Assembly: GCA_015057315.1 (NCBI GenBank)
Contig: SVER01000007.1
Location: 1 to 64,000, forward strand
Origin: Pseudobutyrivibrio ruminis
Lineage (GTDB): Bacteria; Bacillota; Clostridia; Lachnospirales; Lachnospiraceae
Direction of reading: 5' to 3'
DNA: 64,000 nucleotides
Below the pieces are notes generated by a model. That model ran no database searches. It was not told where the DNA came from and saw only the letters and a list, made by a program, of their open reading frames with translations. A program made the translations under genes and the position numbers. This document shows, in pieces, positions 1 to 7,895 of the stretch. The first letter of the stretch is position 1. Every line of letters begins with the position of its first letter.

Positions 1-409
1 AACTTAATCAGCTCATTAGAGGATGGATTAACTACTTCAAGATAGGAAGTATGAAAACACTCTGTAAAGAACTTGATAGTAATATCAGATATAGACTTCG
101 TATGTGTATTTGGAAGCATTGGAAAACTCCGCAGAATAGAGCTAAGAATTTGATGAAGCTGGACGTACCAAGATGGGCAGCGTATAAAATCGCATACTGT
201 GGAGACCGATATGCAAGACTCGCCCACAATGGATGGGTACAAAAGGCTATAAGTACAAAGAGACTAACCTCATTTGGATTAGTCTCAATGTTAGATTACT
301 ACACCGAAAGGTGTGTTACTTGTTAAGTTGATTGAACCGCCGTGTACGGAACCGTACGCACGGTGGTGTGAGAGGTCGGGGGATTATCCAAATCTCCCTC
401 CTACTCGAT
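1..409 (+). mobile_element. Group II intron, 3' end (5' part outside window)
   Basis: The plus strand starts inside the intron-encoded protein and runs on into the catalytic RNA. At 336-367 there is a domain V-like hairpin: a nine-pair lower stem, a two-base CG bulge on the 3' strand and a five-pair upper stem closed by AA. A purine/pyrimidine hairpin at about 370-405 would be domain VI. The intron appears to end near 409 (…TACTCGAT), after which the minus-strand XRE gene begins. The exact 3' junction is inferred from the end of coding similarity in that gene. Confidence 0.82.
3..326 (+). CDS. ltrA: Group II intron reverse transcriptase/maturase, C-terminal fragment
   Basis: This is the last 107 codons of an intron-encoded protein whose start lies left of the window. 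The reading frame is open from base 3, before the first in-frame ATG at 51. The residues around RGWINYFKIG and the following basic stretch (RLRMCIWKHWKTPQNR) are typical of the maturase (X/thumb) domain and group II intron C-terminus, which binds intron RNA and helps splicing. The palm domain with the YADD catalytic motif is not in the window, so activity cannot be judged. The coding region ends just before the domain V hairpin, as expected for an ORF carried in intron domain IV. Confidence 0.88.
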   Translation, partial: LNQLIRGWINYFKIGSMKTLCKELDSNIRYRLRMCIWKHWKTPQNRAKNLMKLDVPRWAAYKIAYCGDRYARLAHNGWVQKAISTKRLTSFGLVSMLDYYTERCVTC

Positions 410-650
410 TATTAATGAACTTCTTTTCGTATAATAATCTGTAAAAGATTAATTCAAAAACGTAAGGAGGCATTGAACGCTGTCCCTGCTCCCAATCACG
501 CATTGTGTTATAGGGAATATGTAGATAATCTGATAGTTCCTTACGATTCATGCCTGTTGCATATCTTAACAATCTAAAGGCACGGGCGATACCATCTTTT
601 GAATTAAGATCATTATTGGGTTTGAAGAATTCCTCAAGTTCATATTCCAT
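384..650 (-). CDS. XRE-family HTH regulator, C-terminus altered by intron
   Basis: This 88-residue protein carries one helix-turn-helix at about residues 30-65, where RKELSDYLHIPYNTMRDWE is a recognisable XRE-type motif. Small regulators of this kind often sit beside toxin-antitoxin pairs and repress them. It follows hicB by nine bases and is probably the third gene of that unit. The last six codons and the stop (384-409) are read from the 3' end of the group II intron, so the native C-terminus has been replaced, probably by only a few residues. The HTH itself is intact and could still bind DNA. Confidence 0.72.
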   Translation of the reverse strand: MEYELEEFFKPNNDLNSKDGIARAFRLLRYATGMNRKELSDYLHIPYNTMRDWEQGQRSMPPYVFELIFYRLLYEKKFINNRVGGRFG

Positions 651-659
651 AATTTAATC

Positions 660-1025
660 TCACTTGCTTTCAAATAATGCATCATTTTTACTTAATAGAT
701 AAAGGCAATACTGGTTCATGCTAATGCCTTCTTGTTTGGAATGCTCTGACAGGGATTTGTGTAGGCTTTTCGGAATGCGTAGTTTAAATTGGCCAGAGTA
801 ATTATCTAGGGAGTCAGGCAATGGGATGGTGTTATTGGATTCAATTGAAGCTGCTAACCATTCTTTTTTAGCATCCATTGCGTTAGCTAATGCGTCTTCA
901 ATTGTTTCACCAGTGCTAATGCAGCCAGGTAGCTCTGGAAATGAAGCTACAAATCCACCTTCATCTATATCAGGGATGATTTCTATTTTGTATGGAAGTA
1001 ACATATAGTCATCAATTGTTTTCAT
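660..1025 (-). CDS. hicB: HicB-family antitoxin
   Basis: This 121-residue protein is the antitoxin of a type II pair. Residues 1-60 form the partly degraded RNase H-like HicB fold, with the hallmark GGFVASFPELPGC followed by GETIEDALANA. Residues 80-115 look like a ribbon-helix-helix DNA-binding segment (FKLRIPKSLHKSLSEHSKQE). The first domain should block the HicA active site and the second should autoregulate the operon. It overlaps the end of hicA by 14 bases, which implies translational coupling. Length and domain order are normal for the family. Confidence 0.9.
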   Translation of the reverse strand: MKTIDDYMLLPYKIEIIPDIDEGGFVASFPELPGCISTGETIEDALANAMDAKKEWLAASIESNNTIPLPDSLDNYSGQFKLRIPKSLHKSLSEHSKQEGISMNQYCLYLLSKNDALFESK

Positions 1026-1266
1026 TTTTGGCTTCCTCGCTTTCTATAATTTGTTTTACCTTAAGTACATACGCCTTTTTGATAGGCTCATGCTTTGGAA
1101 TCGTAATAATAGGCATTCCTTCTTTGCGGAAAGTATAATGGCTACTACCTGATTTAGGCTGGTACATTATATAGCCATAGCTTTCGAGTACCTTCTGTAA
1201 TTCCACGAATCTTAAATCATTTGAAAGATTTAGTATTTGCTTAAGTAGTTTGTTCCACGTTGACAT
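1012..1266 (-). CDS. hicA: HicA-family mRNA interferase toxin
   Basis: This 84-residue protein has the double-stranded RNA-binding-like fold of HicA toxins, which cleave mRNA. The segment GSSHYTFRKEG carries the expected catalytic histidine, followed by the ITIPKHEPIKKAYVLKVKQII pattern found in many HicA proteins. The start has a GGAG ribosome binding site at the right distance on the minus strand. It is the first gene of a minus-strand unit continuing into hicB and the XRE gene. The N-terminal 20 residues are slightly longer than in minimal HicA toxins. Confidence 0.86.
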   Translation of the reverse strand: MSTWNKLLKQILNLSNDLRFVELQKVLESYGYIMYQPKSGSSHYTFRKEGMPIITIPKHEPIKKAYVLKVKQIIESEEAKNENN

Positions 1267-1280
1267 TTATTCTCCTTTAC

Positions 1281-1310
1281 ATTTTAACATGGTGTCATAT
1301 TTGGTGTCAA
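1281..1310 (-). promoter_or_regulatory. Candidate promoter of hicA-hicB-XRE
   Basis: On the minus strand, TTGACA (plus 1305-1310) is followed after 18 bases by TAAAAT (plus 1281-1286). A short direct repeat TGACACCA lies across the region, and a CCGCA/TGCGG inverted repeat sits just upstream at 1316-1326. Either could be an operator for HicB or the XRE protein. The promoter call rests on consensus match only. Confidence 0.45.
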
Positions 1311-1373
1311 TAGTACCGCATTGCGGCAATGAAAATGATACAGTGCTCTTTGAATTATGTCAATATTTAATAT

Positions 1374-1431
1374 TTGACAAATACCCCGCAGGGGTATATT
1401 ATGAACTTGTGAAGATACCCCATAGGGGTAT
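1374..1431 (+). promoter_or_regulatory. csoR-copA promoter with two CsoR-type operators
   Basis: TTGACA (1374-1379) and TATTAT (1397-1402) are separated by exactly 17 bases. The spacer is filled by a 17-base palindrome, ATACCCC-GCA-GGGGTAT (1381-1397). A second copy, ATACCCC-ATA-GGGGTAT (1415-1431), lies in the early transcribed region. Runs of C and G in this TACCCC/GGGGTA arrangement are typical of CsoR-family operators. Bound apo-CsoR would cover the promoter spacer and block RNA polymerase; copper would release it. Confidence 0.88.
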
Positions 1432-1452
1432 GCGTGTATAGGAGTTACAATT

Positions 1453-1782
1453 ATGGGAAATAAGGAAGAGATTATTGTAGAAGCTTGTGAGTGCTGTTGT
1501 TCTGGTAAGCATAAGGAGCGGGATGATAAGGAGTTTAAGGATTTGATGAATCGTCTTAAGCGTATTGAAGGACAGGTTAGGGGTGTAGAGAATATGCTTG
1601 AGAAGGATGCTTATTGTACTGATATTCTTATGCAGGTGTCGGCAATTACATCGGCGCTTAATAGCTTTAACAAGGTGCTTCTGGCTAATCATGTGAAGAC
1701 TTGCGTAGCTGATAACATCCGTGAAGGAAATGAGGATGTAGTGGATGAGCTGGTGGGAGTTTTGCAGAAGCTGATGAAGTAA
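1453..1782 (+). CDS. csoR: Copper-sensing repressor CsoR
   Basis: This 109-residue, all-helical regulator belongs to the CsoR/RcnR (DUF156) family. The Cu(I) ligands Cys55, His80 and Cys84 are present with the family's spacing of 25 and 4 residues, and the conserved LKRIEGQVRGVENMLE helix precedes them. It should repress its own promoter and copA, and let go when it binds Cu(I). The N-terminal extension has a Cys-rich stretch (ACECCC, residues 11-16) that might hold additional metal. copA starts 21 bases downstream, so both are one transcription unit controlled by the two palindromes at 1381-1431. Confidence 0.93.
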   Translation: MGNKEEIIVEACECCCSGKHKERDDKEFKDLMNRLKRIEGQVRGVENMLEKDAYCTDILMQVSAITSALNSFNKVLLANHVKTCVADNIREGNEDVVDELVGVLQKLMK

Positions 1783-1803
1783 TCCGGTTAGAAAGGATAG
1801 ATT

Positions 1804-4350
1804 ATGAAGCAATACAATGTTACGGGAATGAGTTGTGCTGCTTGCCAGGCAAGGGTGGAAAAGGCAGTTTCGGCTGTGCCTGGTGTTGACAGCTGTGCCG
1901 TGAGCCTGCTTACTAATTCCATGGGAGTAGAGGGCAGTGCAGATGCGGCAGCTATTATAAAGGCTGTGGAGGATGCTGGCTATGGTGCCAGTGTAAAGGC
2001 CAGTGAGGACGCAAATAGTAGCTCAGTTCCTAATTATGATAATGATTTAAAGGATACTGAAACACCAAAGATTAGAAATAGGCTGATTGCATCGGTGATT
2101 ATATTACTGCCTCTTATGTATGTGACCATGGGGCATATGATGTGGGGCTGGCCATTGCCAAGATTCTTAGATGGGAACCATATTGCTATGGGAATCTACG
2201 AGTTGATTCTTGCGGCAACGATTATGGTAATCAACCAGAGGTTCTTTATCAGTGGATTTAAGGGGCTGATGCACCGGGCGCCTAATATGGATACATTAGT
2301 TGCCATGGGTTCAGCGGCTTCATTTATTTATAGTGTTTATGCCCTGTTTGCTATGACAAGTGCACAGTTGAACGGAGATTCAACAAAAGTAATGGAACTG
2401 ATGGACGAGTTTTATTTCGAATCAGCGGCTATGATTCTCACCCTTATTACGGTAGGCAAGCTATTAGAAGCCATTTCAAAGGGAAGAACTACTAATGCCC
2501 TGAAGGATTTGATGAAGCTTGCAGCAAAGACAGCTGTTGTCATAGTAGATGGCAAAGAAGTAGAGGTTCCTATTGAGCAGGTGAAGATAGGAGACAGATT
2601 TGTAGTCAGACCAGGGGATAACATTCCTGTGGATGGTGTGGTAATTGAGGGAAGCAGTGCTGTTAATGAGGCAGCCCTTACTGGCGAGAGCATTCCTGTA
2701 GATAAGGCAGTGGGTGATACAGTATCTGCAGCTACCAGCAACGAAAGTGGCTACATGGTTTGCGAAGCTACGCGAGTAGGGAAGGATACAACCCTTTCTC
2801 AGATTATTCAGATGGTAAGTGATGCAGCAGCTACCAAGGCTCCAATTGCAAAGATTGCAGATAGAGTGTCTGGCGTATTTGTTCCAGCAGTTATTCTAAT
2901 AGCTCTTATCACATTTGTAATATGGATCCTGGTGGGACAGCCTGTAGGTTATGCACTTGCCAGAGCAATATCAGTACTTGTTATCAGCTGTCCATGTGCG
3001 CTTGGTCTTGCCACACCAGTGGCTATCATGGTAGGAAATGGCATGGGCGCCAAAAACGGCATCATGTTTAAAACGGCAGTTTCCCTAGAGGAGACAGGTA
3101 AGACTCAGATAGTTGCCCTAGATAAGACAGGCACCATCACTAAGGGTGAGCCAAAGGTCATAGGTGTGTATGAGGCAGAGGGTATAGATGATGTTGATTT
3201 GGTAAGGACTGCATTTGCCCTTGAAAGCAAATCAGAGCATCCTCTTGCAAAGGCTATAGTAGAGCACGGCCTTGAAGATGGCATGGAGCCGGCAGATATA
3301 TCTGATTTTAAAGCTCATGCAGGCAGTGGCCTAAGTGCCATGCTTGATGGAGAAAATATATATGGTGGTAACGGAGATTTTATCAAAAAATATGTTGATA
3401 TAGATGAAGAAAACCTTGGTCTTGCAGACACACTTGCTAACAAAGGAGAAACACCTTTGTTCTTTGCCAAAGGAAACAGGTTCCTTGGAATTATATCTGT
3501 AGCAGATGTAATAAAGGACGACAGTCCAGAGGCAATTAGACATCTTAAAAACATGGGCATCCATGTGGTGATGCTGACAGGTGATAACGAAAAGACAGCT
3601 CAGGCTATTGCCAAGGAAGCCGGGGTAGATGAAGTTATATCAGGCGTTAAGCCTGATGGCAAGGAAGAAGTAATTAGAAAGCTTCAGGAATTTGGCAAGG
3701 TTGCCATGGTAGGTGATGGAATAAATGATGCACCAGCCCTTACAAGAGCAGATATTGGAATTGCTATTGGCGCAGGCACTGATGTGGCCATTGATGCAGC
3801 AGATGTAGTAGTGGTAAAAAGCAGATTAAGTGATGTTGCAGCAGCTATCAGACTTAGCAAGGCTACGCTTAAGAACATTCATGAGAATCTATTCTGGGCA
3901 TTCTTCTACAATATAATAGGAATTCCACTTGCAGCAGGAGCCTACATACATGCCTTTGGATGGACGCTTAACCCTATGTTTGGTGCAGCTGCCATGAGCT
4001 TATCAAGCTTTTGCGTAGTAAACAATGCACTAAGGCTAAATCTATTTAAAATGCATGACAGTTCTAAGGACAAACCCATGAAGAACACCTTAGGCCATGA
4101 CATGCTTGTTAATAATACAGTAAACAACAAGGAGGAAAATAACACTATGGAAATCACAGTAAAAGGAATGATGTGTCAGCACTGCGAAGCACACGTAAAA
4201 GAGGCACTTGAAAAAATCGCTGGAGTTGAGGAGGCTACAGCAAACCACGAGGCCAACACAGTAACCCTAAAGACATCAGCTGATGTAGCAGAAGCTGACC
4301 TTAAGTCTGCAGTAGAAGGTGCGGGATATGAATTCGCAGGAATAAGATAA
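1804..4350 (+). CDS. copA: Copper-exporting P1B-type ATPase CopA with C-terminal CopZ domain
   Basis: This 848-residue membrane pump uses ATP to export Cu(I). In order it shows an N-terminal metal-binding domain (GMSCAAC, residues 8-14), membrane helices, the TGES actuator motif, the intramembrane Cys396-Pro-Cys398 site, the phosphorylated Asp440 in DKTGT, the SEHP motif, and GDGINDAP from Gly637. The unusual part is the C-terminus. After a polar linker, residues 782-848 form a second complete heavy-metal domain (GMMCQHC) that resembles free CopZ chaperones of 67-69 residues. A strong internal ribosome binding site stands in front of Met782 (see the separate entry), so this gene may yield both the pump and a free chaperone. 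Confidence 0.95.
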   Translation: MKQYNVTGMSCAACQARVEKAVSAVPGVDSCAVSLLTNSMGVEGSADAAAIIKAVEDAGYGASVKASEDANSSSVPNYDNDLKDTETPKIRNRLIASVIILLPLMYVTMGHMMWGWPLPRFLDGNHIAMGIYELILAATIMVINQRFFISGFKGLMHRAPNMDTLVAMGSAASFIYSVYALFAMTSAQLNGDSTKVMELMDEFYFESAAMILTLITVGKLLEAISKGRTTNALKDLMKLAAKTAVVIVDGKEVEVPIEQVKIGDRFVVRPGDNIPVDGVVIEGSSAVNEAALTGESIPVDKAVGDTVSAATSNESGYMVCEATRVGKDTTLSQIIQMVSDAAATKAPIAKIADRVSGVFVPAVILIALITFVIWILVGQPVGYALARAISVLVISCPCALGLATPVAIMVGNGMGAKNGIMFKTAVSLEETGKTQIVALDKTGTITKGEPKVIGVYEAEGIDDVDLVRTAFALESKSEHPLAKAIVEHGLEDGMEPADISDFKAHAGSGLSAMLDGENIYGGNGDFIKKYVDIDEENLGLADTLANKGETPLFFAKGNRFLGIISVADVIKDDSPEAIRHLKNMGIHVVMLTGDNEKTAQAIAKEAGVDEVISGVKPDGKEEVIRKLQEFGKVAMVGDGINDAPALTRADIGIAIGAGTDVAIDAADVVVVKSRLSDVAAAIRLSKATLKNIHENLFWAFFYNIIGIPLAAGAYIHAFGWTLNPMFGAAAMSLSSFCVVNNALRLNLFKMHDSSKDKPMKNTLGHDMLVNNTVNNKEENNTMEITVKGMMCQHCEAHVKEALEKIAGVEEATANHEANTVTLKTSADVAEADLKSAVEGAGYEFAGIR
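4129..4149 (+). promoter_or_regulatory. Internal ribosome binding site for a CopZ-like product inside copA
   Basis: AAGGAGG at 4129-4135 is followed after 11 bases by an in-frame ATG at 4147. Translation from there would give a 67-residue protein (4147-4350) with the GMMCQHC copper site. In the fusion reading, this stretch encodes only a polar linker (NNKEENNTM), so there is no protein reason for a perfect Shine-Dalgarno sequence. The call is a prediction from sequence. Confidence 0.6.
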
Positions 4351-4355
4351 ATAAA

Positions 4356-4380
4356 GGGCGAATATGTTCGCCTGTCGCAG
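4356..4380. terminator. Convergent terminator between copA and the YesL operon
   Basis: GGGCGAA-TATG-TTCGCC (4356-4372) forms a seven-pair hairpin in the short space between two convergent genes. On the minus strand it is followed by CCCTTTATTT. The uridine tract is weak on the plus strand, so it is better as a terminator for the leftward unit. Confidence 0.45.
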
Positions 4381-4395
4381 GCTACGAAAAAACAA

Positions 4396-5013
4396 CTACA
4401 GAAGAGTGGACAGTAGCGTGAGCTTAGAGCTTATATGAGAGTCGGTGGCGATAAAGCCCAGGTAGATAGGCTCACTATAGCCAGCATCTGCAAATGGCCC
4501 AAGGGCTGAGACATCGATAGCGTAGGCCTTGCCATTATCGTCCAATAGAAACAGTGGCTTAAGCTTATCCAACAACTGAGGATTATTAGCCTCTACAAAG
4601 TCTTCAATATTCGCAAGATACTCAGCGCCATTTGCATAGGACATAGCATAAGAATCACCTATAATAACATCCAGCCTGTCAGCACTTAGGGCTGAGGTAA
4701 GCTTCATAGAAGATGCGTAGGCGTATTCTAAGTTCTCGCTAGATGGATCTTCGGTGATAAGCAAATCCTTGTAGCTGCTTATAATCAACCCACTGCGGTC
4801 TGCAAGGTCATCGTTAATGGCGTCATCAACAGCCACATTTACGTAAGCTAAGTACAAATCAACAGAGCCAGCGTGCTTAACAGTTTTTACAATAGAAAAA
4901 ATAGCGCAAATCAAAACTACAGTGACTATTATGTGGATTTTGTAATAATCCCATATGTACTGTAGTTTTTGTTTTGCGCTAAGTTGTTTGAAGGTTCTAA
5001 ATCGTTCTTTCAT
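4396..5013 (-). CDS. Membrane-anchored protein of unknown function next to YesL
   Basis: The 205-residue product has a basic N-terminus and one membrane helix at about residues 27-46 (IHIIVTVVLICAIFSIV). The rest faces the outside and is acidic. The C-terminal part (DVIIGDSYAMSYANGAEYLANIEDF) faintly resembles solute-binding proteins, but I cannot assign a function. It begins two bases after the YesL stop and is the last gene of the lacI-yesL unit. That position suggests a role in assembly or sensing for the carbohydrate importer, which is an inference from context alone. Confidence 0.7.
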   Translation of the reverse strand: MKERFRTFKQLSAKQKLQYIWDYYKIHIIVTVVLICAIFSIVKTVKHAGSVDLYLAYVNVAVDDAINDDLADRSGLIISSYKDLLITEDPSSENLEYAYASSMKLTSALSADRLDVIIGDSYAMSYANGAEYLANIEDFVEANNPQLLDKLKPLFLLDDNGKAYAIDVSALGPFADAGYSEPIYLGFIATDSHISSKLTLLSTLL

Positions 5014-5015
5014 AA

Positions 5016-5636
5016 TTAATTATCACTTTGCTCTTCACATTGAATCAGAATGTTTTTCATCAGCATGGAATTAAATAGTACGCAGGTTCCAACACCGAAA
5101 ATGATAAGAGGTGTGCAAACGTAGTAGATAAGGTATGCCATTATAACAAAAACTGCTGCCATCAATACGGTGCAAAAGATGAATCTCATACCAAGCATGA
5201 TGGAATTTTTGAACATATTAATTATCGTATTTTCGAAGTGGGCATTAAGCTGGAACACCCAAAGAAGTACGATAATGTAAGCAATGGAAGCGACAACAAG
5301 TATGGCACTAATTAGCGTCCAAAATACTGATGTAAAGCAAAGGTGATACATTACGTAAGCATCAACAGAAATTACCACACCAAGGACAGCCATGATTAAT
5401 CCAATAATAGTGCTTTTAAAAAATCCATCCTTGAAGCTTGAAAAGAAGGCCTTAGTGATATAGCCCTCCTCATCACGAGCAATCTTTCCAGTGCAATAGC
5501 AAAGGGCAGTGGTGGATGCACCAATTGTAACAACTGGTATGCAGCATACGAACCAAAGTATATTAAGCCAGACACTGTATACAACCTTTGTCAAAAATCT
5601 AAGTACTGGTCCATCATAGTTTAATAAATTTCGCAT
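5016..5636 (-). CDS. YesL family (DUF624) membrane protein
   Basis: This 206-residue protein has about five membrane helices, beginning with VYSVWLNILWFVCCIPVVTIGASTTALCY, the typical N-terminal signature of the YesL family. Members sit beside LplB/LplC-type sugar ABC importers in Firmicutes, and their biochemical role is unknown. An AGGAG site precedes the ATG. It lies 18 bases downstream of the lacI-type gene and is followed almost without a gap by the gene for the anchored 205-residue protein, so the three are co-transcribed leftwards, divergent from the importer operon. Confidence 0.85.
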   Translation of the reverse strand: MRNLLNYDGPVLRFLTKVVYSVWLNILWFVCCIPVVTIGASTTALCYCTGKIARDEEGYITKAFFSSFKDGFFKSTIIGLIMAVLGVVISVDAYVMYHLCFTSVFWTLISAILVVASIAYIIVLLWVFQLNAHFENTIINMFKNSIMLGMRFIFCTVLMAAVFVIMAYLIYYVCTPLIIFGVGTCVLFNSMLMKNILIQCEEQSDN

Positions 5637-5654
5637 AAAAAACTCCTATATGCA

Positions 5655-6710
5655 TTAATCTCTAGTAGACGCTCTATAAATAAGATTTGTCTCAGTGTAA
5701 ACTGTTCTGTAGTTAAGATCAGGCTGCTCAATTCTTGATATAAGTAAATTAGCAGCTGTGCCACCCATAATCTGTGAGTGGATGTGACAGGTGGTAAGTG
5801 ACGGAGTCATTACCTTTGATTCGGCTGAATCGTCAAAGCCACATAGCATAACATCATCAGGGCAGTTGATTCTAAACTTTCTAAGGCAGGTGATAAAATC
5901 TAAGGCGATAAAATCATTTGCGCAAATAAAAAGCTCTGGTATCTCATCTAATGCCTCGATTGCATCAGAAAGATAGGATATGTATTCGCCACCGTGTGGA
6001 TGAACATTTGTAAGACAGAACTTTTCCATAATAGGCAGGTTATTTAAAAACATGGCGTTGCGAAATGCCATGTATCTTTCAAAGAAAGAGCGGCAGTGAT
6101 CTGGCTGTCCAACAAAGCCAATTTTCTTAACACCACGCTTAGCCATTTCAGAGATAAGTGTAAAAATCCCTGTGGAATTATCCATAAGAAGAATGTCAGC
6201 TGGAAGCTGCTTAGTGTAGCTGCCTACTGGAGCATCTGCAAATAAAACAGGAATGCCCAAATCACATAGAAGCTCGCAGTAGCCTTGATTAAACATTTCC
6301 ACGCAGATGATTCCCTGAGTGCGGCTTTTGTCAAAGCTGGCAGGAAATGTGCCATTTCCTATGTTGTCAGGTGTAACACGATGCATGGTCATGCTGTAGC
6401 CTAAGTGAGTGATTTCATTCTGAAATTTATCTAGCATGGTAGATGCAAAGTGCGAATTGCCAAGGAAGTTACCAGTAAAAAGAGCAATCTCCCCAGAAAT
6501 CACTGGCTTGTTTACATTATTAGCACCTAATATATCTGAAACTGAATTAGCGTAAGAAAACTGTTTGTAACCCATTTCAACAGCCTTAGCTAATACCTTC
6601 TCCCTGGTGGAATCTGCAAGGATTCCGGTGTTGTTAATAGCCTTTGATACAGTGTTTCTAGAAACCCCTAATGCATCGGCAATATCTTGAATAGTAACTT
6701 TGTTTGCCAT
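5655..6710 (-). CDS. LacI-family regulator of the sucrose/fructan locus
   Basis: The 351-residue protein has the LacI helix-turn-helix at residues 4-24 (VTIQDIADALGVSRNTVSKA) and a periplasmic-binding-like sugar domain behind it. Its position, divergent from the ABC importer-GH32-fructokinase operon, points to local control with a fructo-oligosaccharide, sucrose or a phosphorylated sugar as likely inducer. A near-perfect promoter drives it from the shared intergenic region, and a 16-base inverted repeat at 6926-6941 is a candidate operator. Whether it represses or activates cannot be read from sequence. Confidence 0.9.
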   Translation of the reverse strand: MANKVTIQDIADALGVSRNTVSKAINNTGILADSTREKVLAKAVEMGYKQFSYANSVSDILGANNVNKPVISGEIALFTGNFLGNSHFASTMLDKFQNEITHLGYSMTMHRVTPDNIGNGTFPASFDKSRTQGIICVEMFNQGYCELLCDLGIPVLFADAPVGSYTKQLPADILLMDNSTGIFTLISEMAKRGVKKIGFVGQPDHCRSFFERYMAFRNAMFLNNLPIMEKFCLTNVHPHGGEYISYLSDAIEALDEIPELFICANDFIALDFITCLRKFRINCPDDVMLCGFDDSAESKVMTPSLTTCHIHSQIMGGTAANLLISRIEQPDLNYRTVYTETNLIYRASTRD

Positions 6711-6775
6711 TATATTCTCCTATTATTATGTAAAAACTAAAAATATTTCAAATCACATGTACTTGACACCTGTAA

Positions 6776-6804
6776 ATTATAAAATGTAACAACATATTTG
6801 TCAA
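6776..6804 (-). promoter_or_regulatory. Promoter of the lacI-yesL unit
   Basis: On the minus strand TTGACA (plus 6799-6804) and TATAAT (plus 6776-6781) are separated by 17 bases, a perfect vegetative promoter. Transcription would begin near 6769, leaving a leader of about 60 bases before the ATG. Confidence 0.75.
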
Positions 6805-6882
6805 ATGTAAAAATGTATGTGAAAATTGTTACAAAAACGGCCCAAAATAGTTGTTATATTTTTACAAATAAACAAAACTCCA

Positions 6883-6941
6883 TTGACACAAATGTAAAAC
6901 ATGGTATGATTTATGCATAACCAATTTGTGCAAACGCACAA
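6883..6941 (+). promoter_or_regulatory. Importer operon promoter and candidate LacI-type operator
   Basis: TTGACA (6883-6888) and TATGAT (6905-6910) are separated by 16 bases. Just downstream of the expected start of transcription lies the inverted repeat TTGTGC-AAAC-GCACAA (6926-6941), in the place where a repressor would block elongation. The rest of the 260-base divergent region is AT-rich with several TGTAAA-like words and no gene. Confidence 0.65.
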
Positions 6942-6970
6942 TAAAATATGGGTTTCATTGAGGAGGATTA

Positions 6971-7882
6971 ATGAAAAAGGAAGGAAAAATGCATAATACC
7001 CTAACCTATGTTATGCATCACTGGAGATTATATGTGTTCTTTTTAGGACCAGCATTGTTACTTACAATCATATTTAGATACCTGCCAATGGGCGGTATAT
7101 TGATTGCATTTGAAAAGTACAGTCCTTTTAAAGGATTCTTTGGAAGTGAATGGGTTGGACTAGAATACTTCAAACAATTCTTATCTTCACCAGATTTTAT
7201 GTCTTATCTGGTAAACACATTAAAGCTTAGTGTATTTGGATTGTTATGGGGCTTTCCAGTGCCAATTATCTTAGCACTTCTTCTTAATAGAATAGAAAGC
7301 AGTAAGATAAAGCAGAAGATTCAGCTAGTGCTTTATATGCCAAACTTCATATCAGTTATCGTACTTTGTGGTATGGTAAGAATTCTTCTTTCAGTTACAG
7401 GACCAGTTAATATGATGTTTAATACAACAATTAACTTCCTCACATTACCAGAAGCATTTAGACCAATCTACATTATAAGTGGTATCTGGCAGGGAGCTGG
7501 TTGGGCATCAATCATGTACACAGCATCACTTGCAAATGCCAGCCAGGAATTAAAGGAAGCAGCTCAGATCGATGGAGCTAACATCTTCCAGCAGATTAAG
7601 GCTGTAGAGTGGCCAGCTATTAAGGATATGGTTGTTATCCAGTTTATCTTACAGGCTGGTAACATCATGAGCATCGGCTTCGAAAAGGCTTATGCACTTC
7701 AGACAGATTTGAACCTTGGTGCATCAGAAATCATTGCAACCTATGTATATAAGAAAGGTTTGCTAGACGGAAACTACAGTTATTCAACAGCCGTTGGTTT
7801 GTTTAACACAGTAATCAATCTCATCTTGCTTATTTCAGTTAACAAGATTGTAGAGAAGATGAACGATGGTCAGGGACTATAA
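6971..7882 (+). CDS. Carbohydrate ABC importer permease, LplB type
   Basis: This 303-residue inner-membrane permease belongs to the LplB/YteP group of binding-protein-dependent importers. It shows about six membrane helices and the EAA loop (LKEAAQIDGANIFQQIKAVEWP, around residues 195-217) that contacts the ATPase. A perfect AGGAGG lies eight bases in front of the ATG. It pairs with the next permease. No ATPase gene is present, so a shared MsmX-type ATPase encoded elsewhere probably powers the importer, as is common for this family in Firmicutes. Confidence 0.92.
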   Translation: MKKEGKMHNTLTYVMHHWRLYVFFLGPALLLTIIFRYLPMGGILIAFEKYSPFKGFFGSEWVGLEYFKQFLSSPDFMSYLVNTLKLSVFGLLWGFPVPIILALLLNRIESSKIKQKIQLVLYMPNFISVIVLCGMVRILLSVTGPVNMMFNTTINFLTLPEAFRPIYIISGIWQGAGWASIMYTASLANASQELKEAAQIDGANIFQQIKAVEWPAIKDMVVIQFILQAGNIMSIGFEKAYALQTDLNLGASEIIATYVYKKGLLDGNYSYSTAVGLFNTVINLILLISVNKIVEKMNDGQGL

Positions 7883-7895
7883 TCGGGAGGAAGAA

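Noticed and set aside
7866-7895. Earlier start of the second permease
   Set aside because: It overlaps the first permease and lacks a ribosome binding site; the ATG at 7896 has GGGAGG.
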